From Methylobacterium sp. J-030 (GTDB lineage: Bacteria; Pseudomonadota; Alphaproteobacteria; Rhizobiales; Beijerinckiaceae), in NCBI RefSeq assembly GCF_022829545.1, contig NZ_JAKSYM010000371.1, positions 1-64,000 on the forward strand: DNA of 64,000 bases, in the 5' to 3' direction. Under the pieces are notes generated by a model. That model was not told the origin of the DNA and made no database searches. It was given only the letters and a program-made list of their open reading frames with translations. Shown in pieces: positions 63,272-64,000 of the stretch; positions within the stretch are counted from its first letter, which is position 1, and each line of letters opens with the position of its first letter. A program made the position numbers and the translations under genes.

Positions 63272-64000
63272 GCCGCCCTCCCCTTCCGCTGGGCTAGGCG
63301 GAACGGCGCGTGGTGCGATTCCGGCTCGCGGTAGAGCGGATAGTGGCGCCCGACGATCCGCTCGGCCAGGGCCACGTCGAACAGAGGCTGGCCGCCGAAC
63401 CGCTCCAGGGCCTCCGGGGTCAGGCGCACCGGACGCAGGGTCTCGCTCTCGGCGCCGAACTTGATCAGCGGATGGCCGCGGTCGAGGAGCTTCTTCGTGT
63501 TGCGCTCACCGATCCGGTAGTAGCTCATGGTCTCGACCTCGAGCCCCGGCACGATCGCCTTCACGACGCCGACCCCGCCGCCGGGGGGCGTGCAGTCGAC
63601 GTAGAGCACGTCGAAGCCGGCCTCCAAGAGACGGTCGCAGGCGATCTTCCCCCTGGCATGGCCGTCGGCGGCCGGGGTGGAGGGCAGATCCGAGAAGCGC
63701 TTGGTGCTGCGCTGGGCATAGACGGTGTCGGCGAGGACCCCGCGCAGGTCGGCGGCCGGCATCTCGATCCATTCGAGCATCGCCTGGAGGGCGCGGCTCT
63801 CCTCCAGATCCAGACTGGGCAGCGCTTTTTGAATGAACGCGTCGACGTAGCCCGGCGGGGTCACGGTGGCGGCCATGTCGAGGGGGCCGTGGCCGAAGGC
63901 CTTGCGGACCCGGGCGGCCTGGAACTCCAGGAGCGCCTTGCGCAAGGCCCGATCCCGGTCCGGATCGCAGGCCTCGCCGCAGGCCGAGAGGGCGATCGGC
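63268..64000 (-). CDS. YcaO-family protein, C-terminal part (runs off window)
   Basis: The frame is open to the window edge. Visible parts are IALSACGEACDPDRDRALRK with ALLEFQAARVRKAF (YcaO C-terminal helix region of the ATP-Mg site) and VLYVDCTPPGGGVGVVKAIV followed by PGLEVETMSYYRIGERN, which is the conserved YcaO C-terminal strand and P-G-L-E motif. YcaO enzymes use ATP to install azoline or thioamide groups in peptides, or modify other substrates. The N-terminal ATP-binding half is outside the window. No TfuA or precursor peptide gene is seen on this side. Confidence 0.75.
   Translation of the reverse strand, partial: PIALSACGEACDPDRDRALRKALLEFQAARVRKAFGHGPLDMAATVTPPGYVDAFIQKALPSLDLEESRALQAMLEWIEMPAADLRGVLADTVYAQRSTKRFSDLPSTPAADGHARGKIACDRLLEAGFDVLYVDCTPPGGGVGVVKAIVPGLEVETMSYYRIGERNTKKLLDRGHPLIKFGAESETLRPVRLTPEALERFGGQPLFDVALAERIVGRHYPLYREPESHHAPFRLAQRKGRAA

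Overview
The window is high-GC DNA that reads as a Methylobacterium-type alphaproteobacterium (order Hyphomicrobiales). The reasons are a PhyR/NepR general stress response locus with EcfG-type promoters (GGAAC-N16/17-CGTT), an FdhF/YdeP-type formate dehydrogenase alpha subunit preceded by a DUF77 gene (the arrangement I recall for FDH4 of M. extorquens), a large AcnA, and integrase and plasmid-type genes typical of that genus. The species is inferred, not proven.

Region 1 (1 to about 18.3 kb) is a mobile, partly decayed island. It opens with the end of an IS5-family transposase inserted in an ArdC-like gene. After an excisionase-like gene comes a coupled three-gene unit (PGN_0703-like nuclease, DUF2958, 82-aa protein). 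A plasmid-style replication module on the minus strand follows: primase-polymerase, iteron-like repeats, RepA-type initiator, a small protein, an SF1 helicase, and an odd tandem CusB-like adaptor protein without a signal peptide. Next are an integrase with an internal deletion, a membrane protein cut by a decayed IS3-family element, two lower-GC exopolysaccharide glycosyltransferase genes and a GDP-mannose dehydratase stub.

Region 2 (18.4 to 34.4 kb) is chromosomal: CsbD, DUF77 protein, formate dehydrogenase-like oxidoreductase, pentapeptide-repeat/channel-like protein, OhrR-type regulator, SelA, a GDP-mannose enzyme, SDR, alpha/beta hydrolase, ExoY-like sugar transferase, L,D-transpeptidase, VOC protein, and a cyclic-nucleotide-domain protein divergent from a SCO protein.

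Region 3 (34.4 to 38.0 kb) is the most coherent functional unit, a general stress response locus. phyR and nepR are divergent and each has its own EcfG-type promoter. Further matches precede a KGG-motif gene, a secreted hypothetical gene, a DUF1328 gene, an unannotated 56-codon ORF and a candidate small RNA. The candidate RNA (about 35793-35882) has a promoter, a C-rich loop and a strong terminator, and it lies right beside phyR. Two looser matches (GGTT at -10) precede csbD and the KGG gene.

Region 4 (38.0 to 59.3 kb) holds housekeeping and envelope genes: MBL hydrolase, DUF1499, AsmA-like protein, 3-oxoacid CoA-transferase A/B, a periplasmic repeat protein, aconitase, TPR lipoprotein, M17 and M20 peptidases, two small secreted proteins, a GT-C-like membrane protein, a copper P-type ATPase, GST, a PhoR-like kinase and an LPG-synthase-type membrane protein.

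Region 5 (59.4 to 64.0 kb) is a minus-strand group: YcaO (running off the window), a TIM-barrel isomerase, a palindrome-rich gap, a GT4 glycosyltransferase, a PIG-L deacetylase and a UDG-superfamily protein. It looks like part of an uncharacterised modification pathway.
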